Positions 63,580 to 64,000 of a stretch of 64,000 nucleotides of DNA are shown here, piece after piece. The position numbers and the translations under genes are program-made. The DNA comes from Symbiodinium natans (taxonomy: Eukaryota; Sar; Dinophyceae; Suessiales; Symbiodiniaceae): contig CAJNDS010002786.1 in NCBI GenBank assembly GCA_905221605.1, forward strand, positions 62,001-126,000, written 5' to 3'. The notes under the pieces are model-generated. The model was not told where the DNA came from. It did no database searches and saw nothing but the letters and a program-made list of their open reading frames with translations. The stretch's first letter is position 1, and each line of letters begins with the position of its first letter.

Positions 63580-64000
63580 AAAATAATACAAAGAATAAAA
63601 AATAAAATAAGAAGAATGTTTGCATAGGGAAGGAGGGAGGTACCCTACATCATCCCTTAAAGGGTATGAAAAGGGGGAGAAAGGGTGCCTCATTCCCTCA
63701 TTCCCTACTATGCAACAGTAAGAGGAGAGCAGCGTTACTTGTGGCTGAGCCCATGCTCACCTCATGTTCCGTATTTGCCTAGCTACATAGTCTTGTAACG
63801 ACCTGAACGCCCGATGCCATTCCCAAGCCCTTGTGCATGCCGGTAGTTGGGTTCTCCTACGTACTGTCGCCAGGGATTGTGAGACGACAGGGTTCCAGTT
63901 CCAGTCGTCAACCTTTGTTGCAGAAACACAATCGTGGCTGTCAGGAGCACGGGTCTTTAAAGTCCAAGCAGCTTGCGCAAAGCTCAGTATGCTGTTGGGG
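63580..64000. other. Window end, no gene seen
   Basis: A-rich stretch, then GGGAGGTACC and CCCTTAAAGGG (63645-63670) that faintly recall family A. Confidence 0.3.

Overview
This window looks like nuclear DNA of a dinoflagellate, most likely a core (Symbiodinium-like) species. Three things point there. The best-supported gene is cut into about 26 short exons whose introns repeatedly use GC-AG and GA-AG borders as well as GT-AG. The interstitial repeat is the TTTAGGG/CCCTAAA telomere type. A GC-rich block holds fragments of a LINE-like retroelement of a kind common in dinoflagellate genomes. The species cannot be named from sequence alone. Every gene recognised with confidence lies on the + strand, as expected for unidirectional dinoflagellate gene blocks.

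Layout. 0-15 kb: scattered exon-like pieces of unrecognised, partly coiled-coil genes, separated by telomere-like tracts and short inverted-end elements. 16.4-17.3 kb: part of a dual-specificity phosphatase with an intact HC-x5-R-S loop. 18-23 kb: exon fragments, MITE-like elements and dense telomere-like tracts. 23.6-33.1 kb: a near-complete gene for CFAP57 (WDR65), a WD40 plus coiled-coil axonemal protein. 33-37 kb: weakly coding DNA with a possible multi-exon gene at 36-37 kb. 37.9-43.75 kb: a GC-rich nest of 5'-truncated LINE fragments in both orientations. 44-59 kb: exon clusters of unknown genes and more telomere-like tracts. 60.3 kb: one calpain catalytic exon. 60.4-64 kb: microsatellites and sparse coding signal.

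The most unusual feature is the interplay of two kinds of small insertion. (1) At least five families of roughly 80-150 bp elements with inverted ends behave like introners. Several are, almost exactly, introns of CFAP57, and family A is spliced out in either orientation. (2) More than 50 tracts of TTTAGGG-like repeats are scattered through the DNA. Several are bracketed by direct repeats of flanking unique sequence (8-16 bp, one perfect 12-mer). At two loci the flank and tract are iterated three times. Some tracts sit inside introner copies. This suggests telomere-like DNA is inserted at staggered breaks with target duplication, after or alongside introner spread. The LINE nest is almost free of such tracts.

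Exon borders come from reading-frame continuity, splice dinucleotides and remembered family similarity. No alignment or search was run, so borders may be off by a few bases and unassigned exons are tentative.
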